Shown: in pieces, positions 1-8,600 of the stretch
Numbering within the stretch: position 1 is the first letter of the stretch
Layout: every line of letters begins with the position of its first letter
Origin: Albimonas marina
GTDB lineage: Bacteria; Pseudomonadota; Alphaproteobacteria; Rhodobacterales; Rhodobacteraceae
Assembly (NCBI RefSeq): GCF_029223255.1
Contig: NZ_JARHUC010000001.1
Span: 620,001 to 684,000 of the forward strand
Direction of reading: 5' to 3'
DNA length: 64,000 bases
Program-made: the position numbers and the translations under genes
The notes under the pieces: generated by a model
The model's database searches: none
The model's input: only the letters and a program-made list of their open reading frames with translations
Told to the model about the DNA's origin: nothing

Positions 1-100
1 TCATTTGACGGTCCAGAACGGGGTTGCCCCGTCCCGCGGCCCCTTCTAAGTCTGCCCGTGGCCGCCACTTCGCGCGGCGAAGAAGACGCCGGGAGCGGGC

Positions 101-1486
101 ATGTCGATACCTCAGAGCGGCGGCGGCCCGATCGAGCGGCGCGAACAGCTGGCCGAATACCTCGCCGCCGGCTGCAAGCCCGCGGACCAGTGGCGCATCG
201 GGACCGAGCACGAGAAGTTCGGCTACCTGCGCGGCAGCCACAAGCCGCTGCCCTACGAGGCGCCGGCGGGCGGCTCCCCCGCCTCGGTCCGCGCCATGCT
301 CGAAGGCCTGCGCGACCGCTTCGGCTGGGACCCGATCGAGGAATCGGGCCACCTGATCGGCCTGACCAAGGACGGCGCCAACGTCAGCCTGGAGCCGGGC
401 GGGCAGCTCGAGCTTTCGGGCGCGCCGCTGGAGACGCTGCACCAGACCTGCGACGAGTCGAACCGGCACCTGGCCGAGGTGAAGGAGATCGCCGACGAGA
501 TCGGCGCCGGCTTCATCGGCCTGGGCGCGGCCCCGGAATGGCGCCACGAGGACATGCCGATGATGCCCAAGGGGCGCTATCGGCTGATGACCGGCTACAT
601 GCAGTCGATCGGCCCCTGGGGCACGCAGATGATGTACCGGACCTGCACCATCCAGGTGAACCTGGACTTCGGGTCCGAGGCCGACATGGTCAAGAAGCTG
701 CGCGTGGGGCTGGCGCTGCAGCCGGTGGCCACCGCGCTCTTCGCCAACTCCCCCTTCTTCGAAGGCAAGATCAACGGCCAGAAGTCCTGGCGCTCGCGCA
801 TCTGGCAGGACCTCGATCCCGACCGCACCGGCATGCTGCCCTTCGTCTTCGAGGACGGCATGGGGTTCGAGCGCTGGGTGGACTACGCGCTCGACGTGCC
901 GATGTACTTCGTCTACCGCGACGGCAAGTACATCGACGCCCTCGGCCAGAGCTTCCGGGACTTCATGGAGGGCCGGCTGCCCGCCCTGCCGGGCGAGACG
1001 CCGACCCTGTCGGACTGGGCCGACCACCTGACCACCGCCTTCCCCGAGGCGCGCATCAAGAAGTTCATCGAGATGCGCGGCGCCGACGGCGGCCCGTGGC
1101 GGCGGATCTGCGCCCTGCCGGCCTTCTGGGTGGGGCTGCTCTACGACGCCCCGGCGCTGGACGCCGCCTGGGACCTCGCTAAGGACTGGACGGCCGAGGA
1201 GCGCGAGGCCCTGCGCCGCGACGCCGCCAAGCGCGGGCTGGAGGCGGAGATCCGCGGCCGCTCGATGCAGGACCTGGCGCGGGAGGTGCTGTCGATCTCC
1301 GAGGCCGGTCTCAAGGCCCGCGCGCGCCCCGGCGCCGGCGGCCTGATCCCCGACGAGACCCACTTCCTCGACGCCCTGCGCGAGACGGTCGAGACGGGCA
1401 TGACGCCCGCCGACGAGCTTCTGGCGCGCTACCACGGCGCATGGGGCGGCGATCTCTCGAAGGTCTACGGAGAATACAGCTACTGA
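101..1486 (+). CDS. gshA: Glutamate-cysteine ligase (plant/proteobacterial type)
   Basis: This 461-residue protein makes gamma-glutamylcysteine from glutamate, cysteine and ATP, the first step of glutathione synthesis in the cytoplasm. The N-terminal IGTEHEKFGY, the central PWGTQMMYRTCTIQVNLDF block and FIEMRGADGGPW are typical of the plant/alphaproteobacterial GCS2 family, and the length is usual for it. The ATG has a GGGAG-type ribosome site just upstream. In many Rhodobacterales gshA follows rsmE, but the 100 bases upstream here are too short to identify a neighbour. It appears to be transcribed alone, because the next two genes are on the other strand. Confidence 0.95.
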   Translation: MSIPQSGGGPIERREQLAEYLAAGCKPADQWRIGTEHEKFGYLRGSHKPLPYEAPAGGSPASVRAMLEGLRDRFGWDPIEESGHLIGLTKDGANVSLEPGGQLELSGAPLETLHQTCDESNRHLAEVKEIADEIGAGFIGLGAAPEWRHEDMPMMPKGRYRLMTGYMQSIGPWGTQMMYRTCTIQVNLDFGSEADMVKKLRVGLALQPVATALFANSPFFEGKINGQKSWRSRIWQDLDPDRTGMLPFVFEDGMGFERWVDYALDVPMYFVYRDGKYIDALGQSFRDFMEGRLPALPGETPTLSDWADHLTTAFPEARIKKFIEMRGADGGPWRRICALPAFWVGLLYDAPALDAAWDLAKDWTAEEREALRRDAAKRGLEAEIRGRSMQDLAREVLSISEAGLKARARPGAGGLIPDETHFLDALRETVETGMTPADELLARYHGAWGGDLSKVYGEYSY

Positions 1487-1527
1487 GGCGGCCGCCCCCT
1501 GCGGCGCGGCCTCGCTCCTTCGGCGGC

Positions 1528-1977
1528 TCAGCCGTCGGCCGGACGCTCCCGCACGCCCGAGATCCAGCGCACGAGCAGCAGGCTCGCCGCGCCCATCCCG
1601 CCCAGGATCAGCGGCTGGGCGAGGCTGAGGGGGACGCCGAGGATCAGGCCGGAGACGAGGGCGAAGAGCACGCCCGCGACCAGCCCCGCCAGCGCGAAGG
1701 CGAGCGCGGTGCGCCGGCGGGCGAGCCACAGGCCCAGCACCGCCAGCAGGCCGAAGGTCAGCGAGAAGACCACGAAGGCCGACAGCGCGGCCAGCGCGGC
1801 GGTCGCGGCCGCCTGGTTCACCGCGGCGCGGTCGGGCAGGGCCATGCCGGCCACCAGCCAGGCGATGGCCGCCGACAGCGCGCCGATCGCCACCGGCGCG
1901 ATCGCCAGCCCCGCCACGAGGCGCAACACCGGGCGGCGCGCATCCATCGGCCACCAGTCCAGACCCAGCTTCGCCAT
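1528..1977 (-). CDS. Small integral membrane protein, unknown function
   Basis: The 149 residues contain about four hydrophobic segments of 18-22 residues (roughly 18-45, 58-82, 88-110, 115-138) separated by short basic loops, including LWLARRRTALAF. No catalytic or metal-binding motif is visible. It lies 31 bases downstream of another membrane protein on the same strand, so the two probably form a small operon, tail to tail with gshA. I do not recognise a named family. Coding is supported by strong GC3 bias, by the stop just after the gshA terminus and by the coherent hydrophobic pattern. Confidence 0.7.
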   Translation of the reverse strand: MAKLGLDWWPMDARRPVLRLVAGLAIAPVAIGALSAAIAWLVAGMALPDRAAVNQAAATAALAALSAFVVFSLTFGLLAVLGLWLARRRTALAFALAGLVAGVLFALVSGLILGVPLSLAQPLILGGMGAASLLLVRWISGVRERPADG

Positions 1978-2008
1978 CGGCCCCTCCGCTGCTCGTTCCG
2001 AGGCGAGA

Positions 2009-2485
2009 CTAGGCGTCGTTCGCGCCGGGTTCCAGCCCGCGCCGCTCGACGCGCAGCCGCAGGCGCTGGGCGAAGGCGACGCAGGCGACCGTCCAGGCCG
2101 CGCCCAGCAGGCTGGGCACGACCAGGATCATCGCCCAGTTGACCACCTCGCTCGCAGCGCCGGGGGCGCCGAGCCCGCCCGCCGCGCCGCCGCCCGCGTA
2201 GAGGCTGAGCCCCACGAAGACCACCAGCCACGCCGTCGGCCCGACCGCGAGGGCCGAGCGCAGGCCGGCGAGGCGGGCCAGAAGGCTCGCCGCCGCCAGC
2301 GTCGGACCCAGCACGACCCAGAGCGAGACCGCCGTCCCCATGGCGGAGAAGGCGAGGTGCACGTCCCAGCGCCCGATTCCGGTCAGCCCCATCAGCGGCG
2401 GGTTCGCGACGGCGTAGAGGGCGCCGGCCAGCATCCCCAGCGGCGCGAAGGGGAAGATTGCGGCGAAGAGCAGCCCCGGGATCAC
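2009..2485 (-). CDS. Membrane protein, unknown function; N-terminus probably incomplete
   Basis: The 158 residues carry four or five predicted membrane segments starting right at the GTG (IPGLLFAAIFPFAPLGMLAGALYAVA). Other strongly hydrophobic runs are around residues 45-70, 75-98 and 115-140, and the tail is short and charged. The GTG is the only start in this frame. The frame is open upstream to a stop at 2837-2839 and reads as a proline/alanine-rich coding-like stretch, so the true protein probably begins about 100 codons earlier (see 2486-2796). It is probably co-transcribed with the downstream membrane gene. No function can be assigned. Confidence 0.6.
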   Translation of the reverse strand: MIPGLLFAAIFPFAPLGMLAGALYAVANPPLMGLTGIGRWDVHLAFSAMGTAVSLWVVLGPTLAAASLLARLAGLRSALAVGPTAWLVVFVGLSLYAGGGAAGGLGAPGAASEVVNWAMILVVPSLLGAAWTVACVAFAQRLRLRVERRGLEPGANDA

Positions 2486-2796
2486 GCCCGGCGCGAAGGC
2501 GCGGGGCCGCGCCCGGCGGCGCGGGCCCGGGCGGGGGGCGGCGGGCGTCTCCTGCGGGTCCGACGCTGGGGCGAGGATCGCGGGGCCGGCCGCGGGCGCG
2601 GCCTCGACCCGGGCGGAGGGGCGGGCGGGCGCGGGGCCGCCCTGCGCCGCCGCGGCCTCGGCGCGGCCGGGCAGGAGCGAGGCGTCGCCCGCGGACGCCG
2701 GCTCGGGCGCGAGATCGGGCGCGCCGGGGCGCGGCGCGGCGTGGGGCGCGGGGGCGGTCAGGGCCGGGGGCCCGGGATGGGAGGGGTCATGGTCAC
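2486..2796 (-). other. Proline/alanine-rich frame lacking a start; probable frameshifted 5' part of the downstream membrane gene
   Basis: In the frame of the gene at 2009-2485 this stretch has no stop and strong GC3 bias. It encodes a Pro/Ala-rich cytoplasmic-type segment ending in RRRARPRAF, but it has no ATG, GTG or TTG. A GTG (2796) and an ATG (2790) with a GGAG box upstream lie one frame away and read MTPPIPGPRP before a stop. One extra C in the C5 run (plus-strand G5 near 2766-2770) would join that start to the open frame and give a protein of about 260 residues. The remaining bases to 2914 hold only the upstream region and the 3' end of the RTX gene, with nothing else recognised. Confidence 0.45.
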
Positions 2797-2914
2797 GCCC
2801 TGTCGTCTCCTTCGCCGTCGGTCCGGCGTCGGCAGGTTAGGCCGGGCGGGCGCGCCTCGCCAGAGGGGGCGGGCGCGAGGAGCGCGCGAGGGCCGGGGCC
2901 CCCGCGCCGCCGGA

Positions 2915-3790
2915 TCACAGCAGGACGTCGGAGGCGTCGAGGTCGGCCTTGTCCAGGCCCGCCAGCAGGATCGAGCCGCCCTTGAGGTCGATCAGCACGC
3001 CGGCGTCCACGTCCGAGGCGGACTTCATCAGCTGGGCGAAGGCGCCCGGCGCCCCGGTCTTGCGCAGGTCGAGCACGTCGCCGGCGCCGAAGTCCTTCAC
3101 CACGTCGTCGCCGAAGGTCTTCACGAAGCGGAACTTGTCGCCGCCGCCGCCGCCCCACAGCGTGTCGTTCGCCGCGCCGCCGTCGAGCAGGTCGTTCGCG
3201 TCGCCGCCCCACAGCAGGTCGCGGCCGGCCTGGCCGTAGAGCTTGTCCTTGCCCTCTTCGCCCCAGAGCTGGTCGTTGCCGTCCCCGCCCTTCATCTTGT
3301 CGTTGCCCTGGCCGCCGCCGACCTTGTCCGCGCCGCCGCGCAGGTCGAACTTGTCATTGCCCTCGAAGTCGATCGGGTAGCCGTCCGAGGTCTTCTGTCC
3401 GGGCTTGGCGACGTCGTTGGCGTTGGTGCCCTGGTAGTCCCAGGAGAAGTTCTTCAGGAAGTACTTCTCGAAGGCGAAGACGTCCGTGCCCGAATCCTCG
3501 CCCTTGATGGCGCTGATCAGGGACTTCACCGAGAAGTCGCAGTTCGAGATCGTCACGGCCAGCTTGCCGTTCACCGCGGTCTTCCAGGTGTCGATCGTGC
3601 CGGCGCCCGAACCGTTGATGTTGATGCCCGTCCCGGAGAGGGTCGTGACGGTGTTGTCGTACTTGATGACGACGCCGGTCGAGCCGCGCTGGCTCGCGTC
3701 GCCTTCCGACAGGATGTTGCCGAGCTCCTCCATGAACTCGCCCAGCGAGATCTTGAAGCCGCTCTCGTAGCGAACCTTGACCCTGGCCAT
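2915..3790 (-). CDS. RTX-type calcium-binding repeat protein, probably type I secreted
   Basis: The 291-residue protein has two parts. Residues 1-140 form a mixed domain without signal peptide or recognised family (ARVKVRYESGFKISLGEFM at the start). Residues 142-220 are degenerate hemolysin-type nonapeptides of the GGxGxD form (FEGNDKFDL, GGDGNDQLWG, YGQAGRDLLWG, GGAANDTLWG), which build a Ca2+-filled parallel beta roll. A C-terminal 70-residue tail ending in DASDVLL is acidic and hydrophobic, like uncleaved type I secretion signals. No ABC transporter, membrane-fusion or TolC gene is adjacent, so any exporter must lie elsewhere. Secretion is inferred from the family. Confidence 0.8.
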   Translation of the reverse strand: MARVKVRYESGFKISLGEFMEELGNILSEGDASQRGSTGVVIKYDNTVTTLSGTGININGSGAGTIDTWKTAVNGKLAVTISNCDFSVKSLISAIKGEDSGTDVFAFEKYFLKNFSWDYQGTNANDVAKPGQKTSDGYPIDFEGNDKFDLRGGADKVGGGQGNDKMKGGDGNDQLWGEEGKDKLYGQAGRDLLWGGDANDLLDGGAANDTLWGGGGGDKFRFVKTFGDDVVKDFGAGDVLDLRKTGAPGAFAQLMKSASDVDAGVLIDLKGGSILLAGLDKADLDASDVLL

Positions 3791-3925
3791 CCGTCTTCCC
3801 CACGCTCATGCCCATGCCGGAGAACGGATAGTTCAGCGATGTCCGGCCGTTGGGGAAGGCTTAGCAGGAAGATGAATGCGGCGGAAGAGCGCCATGAGGT
3901 GAATCGCGCCGGAGAAATGGCGCCG

Positions 3926-3948
3926 CTCCCCCGCGCGCGGCGGGGGAG
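3926..3948 (-). terminator. Hairpin downstream of tldD
   Basis: A perfect 9-bp stem CTCCCCCGC / GCGGGGGAG with a 5-base loop lies 25 bases beyond the tldD stop, before the RTX start at 3790. It has no clear T tract, so it may act as a Rho-independent-like or mRNA-stabilising hairpin separating the two leftward genes. Confidence 0.5.
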
Positions 3949-3972
3949 GGAGAAGGGGGCGGCGGGCGGGCC

Positions 3973-5406
3973 TCAGCCCGCCTTGGCGCCCCCGACGGTC
4001 AGCCCGCCGATCAGCAGCGTCGGCTGGCCCACCCCCACCGGCACCCACTGGCCCGCCTTGCCGCACATGCCCATGCCCGGATCGAGCGCCATGTCCGAGC
4101 CGACGGCGCGGATCTTCTTCAGCGCCGTCGCGCCGTCGCCGATCAGGGTCGCGCCCTTCACCGGGTGCAGGACCTTTCCGTTCTTCACCCGGTAGGCCTC
4201 GGTGCAGGAGAAGACGAACTTGCCGTTGGTGATGTCCACCTGGCCGCCGCCGAAGGCGACCGCGTGGATGCCGTCCTCGACGCCCGCGACCACGTCCTCG
4301 GGGGAGGCCGTGCCGCCCAGCATGATGGTGTTGGTCATCCGCGGCATCGGCGGGTGGGCGTAGCTCTGCCGCCGGCCGTTGCCGGTGGGGTCGACGCCCA
4401 TCAGCCGGGCGTTCTGGCGGTCCTGCATGTAGCCGACCAGGCGGCCGTCCTCGATCAGCACGTTGCGGGCCGAGGGCGTGCCCTCGTCGTCCACGGTGAT
4501 CGAGCCGCGGCGGTCGGGGATGGTCCCGTCGTCCACCACGGTCACGCCGGGGGCCGCGATCATCTCGCCCATCAGCCCGGCGAAGGCGGAGGTCTTCTTC
4601 CTGTTGAAGTCGCCCTCCAGCCCGTGGCCCACCGCCTCGTGCAGCAGGATGCCGGGCCAGCCGGAGGACAGCGCCACGTCCATCACTCCGGCGGGGGCGT
4701 CCTCGGCCTCGAGGTTGACCAGCGCCTGGCGGATCGCCTCGTCGACCAGGCGTCTGCCGTGGCCGGGGTCCATCACCGCCTCGACCCCGAAGCGCCCGCC
4801 GCCGCCGGCGGAGCCGGATTCGCGCCGCCCGCCCGATTCGCAGATCACCGAGACGTTCATGCGCACCAGGGGACGCGCGTCGGTCACGCGGGTCCCCTCG
4901 GGGCGCAGGATCTCGATCTCCTGCATCGAGCAGGCGAGGCTGACGGTGACCTGGGCGACCTTGGGCTCCTTCGCGCGGGCGTAGGCGTCGAGCTCCGAGA
5001 GCAAGGTGACCCGGGACTGGAAGTCGGGGCCCTCGAGCGGGTCGTCGTCGGAATAGAGGCGGCGGTTGGTGGCCTGCGGGGGCGCGGCCGGGCCCGTGCC
5101 GCCGCCGTCGCGGGCGGCGAGGCGGGTGGTCTGCGCCGCGCGCTTCAGGGCGGCGGAGGACAGTTCGGTCGAATGGGCGTAGCCGGCGGCCTCGCCGCAG
5201 ACGGCGCGCAGGCCGAATCCCTCGCCCGCGTCGTAACTGGCGGTGCGCAGGCGGCCGTCGTCGAAGGCCAGCGCCTCGGATCGGCGACGCTCGAGATAGA
5301 GCTCGCCGTCGTCGGCGCCTGCGACAGCCTCGCGCAGGATGGCGAGCGCCTCCGCTTCGTCGAGCGCGGTCTCGAACGGGCGGAACGGGTCGCTGGACCG
5401 GGTCAT
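3973..5406 (-). CDS. tldD: Metalloprotease TldD
   Basis: TldD forms a heterodimeric zinc protease with TldE/PmbA in the cytoplasm, degrading unfolded peptides and maturing some peptide products in bacteria that make them. The 477-residue protein carries the HExxxH zinc motif (HEAVGH at residues 256-261, in SSGWPGILLHEAVGHGLEG). It also has the downstream GMGMCGKAGQWVPVGVGQP region that contributes to the active site. I chose the ATG at 5406 because AAGGAGC lies directly upstream; the frame is open much further but runs under ctaC. It is divergent from ctaC, as is common in Rhodobacterales. No pmbA is seen here, so the partner lies elsewhere. Confidence 0.95.
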   Translation of the reverse strand: MTRSSDPFRPFETALDEAEALAILREAVAGADDGELYLERRRSEALAFDDGRLRTASYDAGEGFGLRAVCGEAAGYAHSTELSSAALKRAAQTTRLAARDGGGTGPAAPPQATNRRLYSDDDPLEGPDFQSRVTLLSELDAYARAKEPKVAQVTVSLACSMQEIEILRPEGTRVTDARPLVRMNVSVICESGGRRESGSAGGGGRFGVEAVMDPGHGRRLVDEAIRQALVNLEAEDAPAGVMDVALSSGWPGILLHEAVGHGLEGDFNRKKTSAFAGLMGEMIAAPGVTVVDDGTIPDRRGSITVDDEGTPSARNVLIEDGRLVGYMQDRQNARLMGVDPTGNGRRQSYAHPPMPRMTNTIMLGGTASPEDVVAGVEDGIHAVAFGGGQVDITNGKFVFSCTEAYRVKNGKVLHPVKGATLIGDGATALKKIRAVGSDMALDPGMGMCGKAGQWVPVGVGQPTLLIGGLTVGGAKAG

Positions 5407-5640
5407 GGGGGCTCCTTCGCGGGGATATGCGGCCGGTTTCAGGGGAAACGGCGCAGGGCTGACATACACGTGGCGCAATGCGCCGCATTGCTCAACCGTC
5501 TCGCATATGATCGTTTCCGCGGCGAAATTCACTAGCCCGAGGCGATGGGTCTGGCGTATGCCGCCCTCGCCGTGCCAAGGAACCGGCGATCGCCGGAGCG
5601 GCCTTTCCCGGCCGCCGAAGAACAAGGGGGAAGATCGGAC

Positions 5641-6558
5641 ATGCGAGCTGGCAAGATGGCGTCGATCCTGTCCGGGCTGGCGGGCGGCCTGACCGCCGCG
5701 GTCGCCGCGCCCGCGGCTTTCGCGCAGGACTCCGCCACCATCATCGGCATTCCGCACGACGGCGGCACCGGCTTCCAGCATGCGGCGACGGAGCTGGCCT
5801 CCGACCTGCACTGGCTGGACGGCTTCCTGCTGGTCATCATCACGGTGATCGTGCTGTTCGTCACCGCGCTGATGGCCTACGTGGTGTTCCGCTTCAATGA
5901 GAAGGCCAACCCCAAGCCCGCGACCTTCACCCACAACTCGCTGGTCGAGGTGGTGTGGACCGTGGTGCCGATCGTGATCCTGGTGGCGATCGCCATCCCC
6001 TCGCTGCAGCTGCTGTCCAAGCAGGTGACGATCCCCGAGGCGGACCTGACGATCAAGGCGACCGGCAACCAGTGGTACTGGTCCTACGACTATCCGGATC
6101 CGAACGGCGAGGCCGACTTCGCCTTCGACGCGATGATGGTCGGCTACGGCTACAAGGACTACGAGACCGCGAAGGCCAACGTGGGCGACGAGCTCGAGGC
6201 CGCCGGCGTGACGCGCGAGAACTACCGCCTGCAGACCAACAACTGGGTGGTCGTGCCGGTGGGCAAGGTCGTGCGCATGCAGGTGACCGCCGCGGACGTG
6301 ATCCACTCCTGGACCATCCCCGCCTTCGGCGTGAAGATGGACGGCATCCCCGGCCGTCTGAACGAGATCTGGTTCCAGGTCGACGAGCCCGGCATCTACT
6401 ACGGCCAGTGCTCTGAGCTGTGCGGCAAGGACCACGCCTACATGCCGATCTCGGTCAAGGCCGTCTCCCCCGAGGAGTACGACGCCTGGCTGGCCGACGC
6501 CCAGGCCAAGTTCGCCGGCGTCGAGCGCAACGTCTCGGTCGCCTCGCTGACCGAGTGA
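5641..6558 (+). CDS. ctaC: Cytochrome c oxidase subunit II (aa3 type)
   Basis: This subunit carries the CuA centre that accepts electrons from cytochrome c and passes them to heme a in subunit I. The 305-residue precursor has a signal peptide ending near AAFAQD, two transmembrane helices (around residues 58-83 and 102-125) and a periplasmic cupredoxin domain. CuA ligands are visible: the His of ADVIHSW and the cluster C257-x3-C261-x3-H265-x2-M268 (GQCSELCGKDHAYMP). The ATG at 5641 was preferred over upstream starts because it begins the signal peptide and follows GGGGGAAGA. It opens the cta cluster; subunit I (ctaD) is not in the window. Confidence 0.95.
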   Translation: MRAGKMASILSGLAGGLTAAVAAPAAFAQDSATIIGIPHDGGTGFQHAATELASDLHWLDGFLLVIITVIVLFVTALMAYVVFRFNEKANPKPATFTHNSLVEVVWTVVPIVILVAIAIPSLQLLSKQVTIPEADLTIKATGNQWYWSYDYPDPNGEADFAFDAMMVGYGYKDYETAKANVGDELEAAGVTRENYRLQTNNWVVVPVGKVVRMQVTAADVIHSWTIPAFGVKMDGIPGRLNEIWFQVDEPGIYYGQCSELCGKDHAYMPISVKAVSPEEYDAWLADAQAKFAGVERNVSVASLTE

Positions 6559-6772
6559 CCGGACCGGCGGGCGGAGCCGCGCGCTCCGCCCGCCCGCTTC
6601 GTCGCGGACCGGATCGCCGGATCGCGGCGCGGCCCGCCGGGCGGACGCCCGGGGGCCCGAGCCGGGGCCGGCGCCCCTCCGACGGCCGCGCCCCCCGCCG
6701 ATTTGACCGACGCCACCGCCGCCGCAGCGCCGACCGCGCGGGGTGCGAGAGCCAGGAAGCCGACGCCGTTCC

Positions 6773-7756
6773 ATGACCGACGCCTCGATCATCGACACGC
6801 CCCGCCGAGGGACCGATCCCGTCGCCGGCGCGCCGAAGGAGCCGTCGGTCCGCGACTACGTGCTGCTTCTGAAGCCGCGCGTGATGTCGCTGTCGATCTT
6901 CACCGCCCTGGCCGCCATGCTGTGCGCCCCCGTCCACGTGAACCCGGTGATCGGCTTCGCCGCGATCCTGTGCATCGCGGCCGGGGCCGGCGCCTCGGGC
7001 GCGCTGAACATGTGGTGGGACGCGGACATCGACGCCAAGATGCGCCGCACCGCCGGCCGCCCGATCCCCGACGGCCGCATGGCCCCGGGCGAGGCGCTGG
7101 CCTTCGGCCTGGCGCTGGCGGTGCTGTCGGTGATGATGCTGGCCGTGTTCGCCAACCCGCTCGCGGGCGGACTGCTGGCCTTCACCATCTTCTTCTACGT
7201 CGTCGTCTACTCGATGTGGCTGAAGCGCTCGACGCCGCAGAACATCGTCATCGGCGGGCTGGCCGGCGCGCTGCCGCCGCTGGTCGGCTGGGCCGCCGCG
7301 ACCGGCTCGGTCGACGTGGCGCCGCTGCTGATGGTCGGCCTGATCTTCATGTGGACCCCGCCGCACTTCTGGGCCCTCGCCCTGTTCGCGGAGACGGACT
7401 ACGAGAAGGCCGACGTGCCGATGCTGCCCAACGTGGCCGGCGACGCCGAGACCCGCCGGCAGATCCTGATCTACGCGCTGCTGCTCGCCCCCGTGGCGAT
7501 CGCCCCGGCCTTCACGGTCGTGGGCGGGCCGCTCTACCTGGCGGTGGCGCTCTACTTCAACGCGCGCTTCGCGGCGGGGGCCTGGCGGCTCCGCCGGAGG
7601 GACGAGGCGCAGGCCAAGGCCGACAAGTTCGCGGCCGAGAAGCGGTTCTTCCGCCTCTCGCTGCACTTCCTGTTCTGGTCCTTCGCCGCGCTGCTGGGCG
7701 AGGCCGCGCTGCGGGCCGCCTTCGGCGACTACGCCGCCGCCATGCATCTGTTCTGA
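6773..7756 (+). CDS. ctaB: Protoheme IX farnesyltransferase (heme O synthase)
   Basis: CtaB transfers a farnesyl group from farnesyl diphosphate to protoheme to give heme O, the precursor of heme a for the oxidase encoded around it. The 327 residues are strongly hydrophobic with about nine membrane helices. Two UbiA-family aspartate-rich loops are visible, NMWWDADIDAKMRRTAGRP and the later ETDYEKADVPMLPN region. The ATG at 6773 is preceded by AGGAAG; an earlier in-frame start at 6743 would add ten arginine-rich residues. It lies between ctaC and ctaG, the usual order in Paracoccus and Rhodobacter. Confidence 0.95.
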   Translation: MTDASIIDTPRRGTDPVAGAPKEPSVRDYVLLLKPRVMSLSIFTALAAMLCAPVHVNPVIGFAAILCIAAGAGASGALNMWWDADIDAKMRRTAGRPIPDGRMAPGEALAFGLALAVLSVMMLAVFANPLAGGLLAFTIFFYVVVYSMWLKRSTPQNIVIGGLAGALPPLVGWAAATGSVDVAPLLMVGLIFMWTPPHFWALALFAETDYEKADVPMLPNVAGDAETRRQILIYALLLAPVAIAPAFTVVGGPLYLAVALYFNARFAAGAWRLRRRDEAQAKADKFAAEKRFFRLSLHFLFWSFAALLGEAALRAAFGDYAAAMHLF

Positions 7757-7779
7757 GCGAGGGGAAAAGAGGAAAGCCG

Positions 7780-7932
7780 ATGATCCCCAAGGAAGAACAT
7801 GAGCTCCACCGCCGCCGCCGCGGGCGCAACTTCGCGCTGGGCGGGGTGCTGCTGGCCTTCGTGCTGCTGGTCTTCGCGGTGACCATCGCGAAGCTCGCCG
7901 GCGGCCAGGTCGACGCGCTGCAGGGGTTCTGA
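7780..7932 (+). CDS. Small single-span membrane protein of the cytochrome oxidase cluster (CtaF/CoxF-like)
   Basis: The 50-residue ORF starts with an acidic and then basic head (IPKEEHELHRRRRGRN). One transmembrane helix follows (residues 18-38) and then a short tail ending QVDALQGF. It sits between ctaB and ctaG, with GAGGAAAG upstream of the ATG and only one base between its stop and the ctaG start. Small proteins with this topology occur at the same place in alphaproteobacterial cta operons and are regarded as oxidase assembly or accessory factors. Identification rests on size, topology and position. Confidence 0.8.
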   Translation: MIPKEEHELHRRRRGRNFALGGVLLAFVLLVFAVTIAKLAGGQVDALQGF

Positions 7933-7933
7933 G

Positions 7934-8548
7934 ATGGGCCGCTGGTGGAAAGGGCTGGAGCCGCAGGCGCGCACCGCGCTTCGCTGCCTGGCGCTGCTGG
8001 GGGTGATGGCCTCGCTGACCGTCGCGGCCGTGCCCTTCTACTCCTGGTTCTGCCGGGTGACCGGCTACGGGGGCGAGACCAACGTCGCCGCCGCCAACGA
8101 GCACGGGGTGCTGGAGCAGACCATCAAGGTCCGCTTCGACGCCAACGTCGAGCGCGGCTTCGCCTGGGACTTCAAGCCCGAGACCCGCGAGATGGAGATC
8201 AAGATCGGGGAGACGGGGCTCGCCTTCTACAAGGCGACCAACACCTCCGACCGGCCGATCGCGGGCCAGGCCTCCTACAACGTCGCGCCGTTCTCGGCCG
8301 GCTACTACTTCACCAAGATCGACTGCTTCTGCTTCACCTACCAGGTGCTGCAGCCGGGCGAGACCAAGATGATGCCGGTCACGTTCTACGTGGACCCGGA
8401 GATCGTCGAGGATCGCGAGGCGAAGTACGTGCACACGATCACGCTGAGCTATACGTTCCACGAAACCGACGTCCAGGACGAGGACAGGACCACCGAGGCG
8501 ACCGACGCCTCGGCCGTCCTTCCGAAGCCTGCGCAGGACGTCAACTGA
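7934..8548 (+). CDS. ctaG: Cytochrome c oxidase assembly protein CtaG (Cox11 family)
   Basis: CtaG is a membrane-anchored periplasmic copper chaperone needed to build the CuB site in subunit I. The 204-residue protein has an N-terminal membrane anchor (about residues 17-38), then [13 protein letters not shown], and an immunoglobulin-like domain. It holds the Cu-binding CFCF motif ([16 protein letters not shown]) and PVTFYVDPE, all typical of Cox11. It follows the small membrane protein by one base, so translation is probably coupled, and precedes ctaE by 52 bases. Confidence 0.95.
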   Translation: MGRWWKGLEPQARTALRCLALLGVMASLTVAAVPFYSWFCRVTGYGGETNVAAANEHGVLEQTIKVRFDANVERGFAWDFKPETREMEIKIGETGLAFYKATNTSDRPIAGQASYNVAPFSAGYYFTKIDCFCFTYQVLQPGETKMMPVTFYVDPEIVEDREAKYVHTITLSYTFHETDVQDEDRTTEATDASAVLPKPAQDVN

Positions 8549-8600
8549 CGACGAGCAGGACGGCGCGCGCCGGGACCGACTTTCCGAGGGGAGACACGCG

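Noticed and set aside
6559-6772. A small gene between ctaC and ctaB
   Set aside because: Open frames there are arginine/proline-rich and lack ribosome sites. The region holds only GC-rich inverted repeats, one a degenerate GCCCCGG copy.
5407-6798. In-frame upstream extension of tldD across ctaC to a 941-residue protein
   Set aside because: The extension is low-complexity antisense of ctaC, and a good ribosome site precedes the ATG at 5406.
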